Shown: one piece after another, positions 16,021-16,032 of the stretch
Position numbering within the stretch: the first letter of the stretch is position 1
Layout: every line of letters begins with the position of its first letter
NCBI GenBank assembly: GCA_016212635.1
Contig: JACRFR010000030.1
Coordinates: forward strand, 1 to 16,032
Length of the DNA: 16,032 nucleotides
Reading direction: 5' to 3'
Source of the DNA: Candidatus Liptonbacteria bacterium
GTDB lineage: Bacteria; Patescibacteriota; Minisyncoccia; UBA6257; 2-01-FULL-56-20
Program-made: the position numbers and the translations under genes
The notes under the pieces: generated by a model
Database searches by the model: none
Told to the model about the DNA's origin: nothing
Seen by the model: only the letters and a program-made list of their open reading frames with translations

Positions 16021-16032
16021 AATCCTTCGGCA

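Overview
The window reads as a chromosomal segment of a Candidate Phyla Radiation (Patescibacteria, probably Parcubacteria-like) bacterium with fairly high G+C for that group. This placement is inferred from small, tightly packed genes, near-absence of Shine-Dalgarno sequences, standard code 11 with TGA used as stop, and a cysteine-rich zinc-ribbon protein (11590-12177) of a type I associate with this radiation. No marker gene fixes the lineage.

Layout. 1-165: tail of a possible partial gene and a hairpin. 207-1519 (+): two unrecognised small proteins. 1571-1663: REP-like palindrome between convergent genes. 1692-7401 (-): a tight four-gene unit transcribed as ftsK, a RodZ-like HTH/membrane/Ig-like protein, a cyanophycin-synthetase-like ATP-grasp ligase, and a fusion of a spermidine-synthase-like SAM-binding domain to a GNAT/FemAB-like domain. 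The first two junctions overlap and the third has a 16-nt gap, so the ligase and fusion are probably expressed with the division translocase. 7501-8952 (-): phosphomannomutase/phosphoglucomutase, divergent from 9086-11631 (+), which holds a YkuK-type RNase H-like protein, a YprB-like DEDD exonuclease and a NifS/IscS-type cysteine desulfurase. 11590-12177 (-): N-terminally truncated zinc-ribbon protein. Then tRNA-His(GTG) (-), a DedA-family membrane protein (+), FtsH (+), tRNA-Ile(TAT) (-), a membrane-anchored helical protein of unknown role (-), tRNA-Gly(TCC) (+), and a structured tail running off the window.

The most unusual signal is a set of short repeats with a 7-bp period, often arranged as imperfect palindromes, at eight places between 9.57 and 15.79 kb. 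Four sit in frame inside the cysteine desulfurase, at loops between conserved motifs, and lengthen it to 470 residues. Two of them are copies (61/70 identical) of one 70-bp palindrome read in different frames. A fifth is in frame inside the zinc-ribbon gene. Others are intergenic, two of them touching or nearly touching tRNA genes. A separate REP-like palindrome is in frame inside the ATP-grasp gene. The behaviour recalls Rickettsia palindromic elements (in-frame insertion) and the heptanucleotide STRR repeats of cyanobacteria, but the units are different and I know of no description of this combination.

Several genes have a good -35/-10 pair whose -10 ends only 6-8 nt before the ATG, with no ribosome-binding site, which points to leaderless mRNAs.
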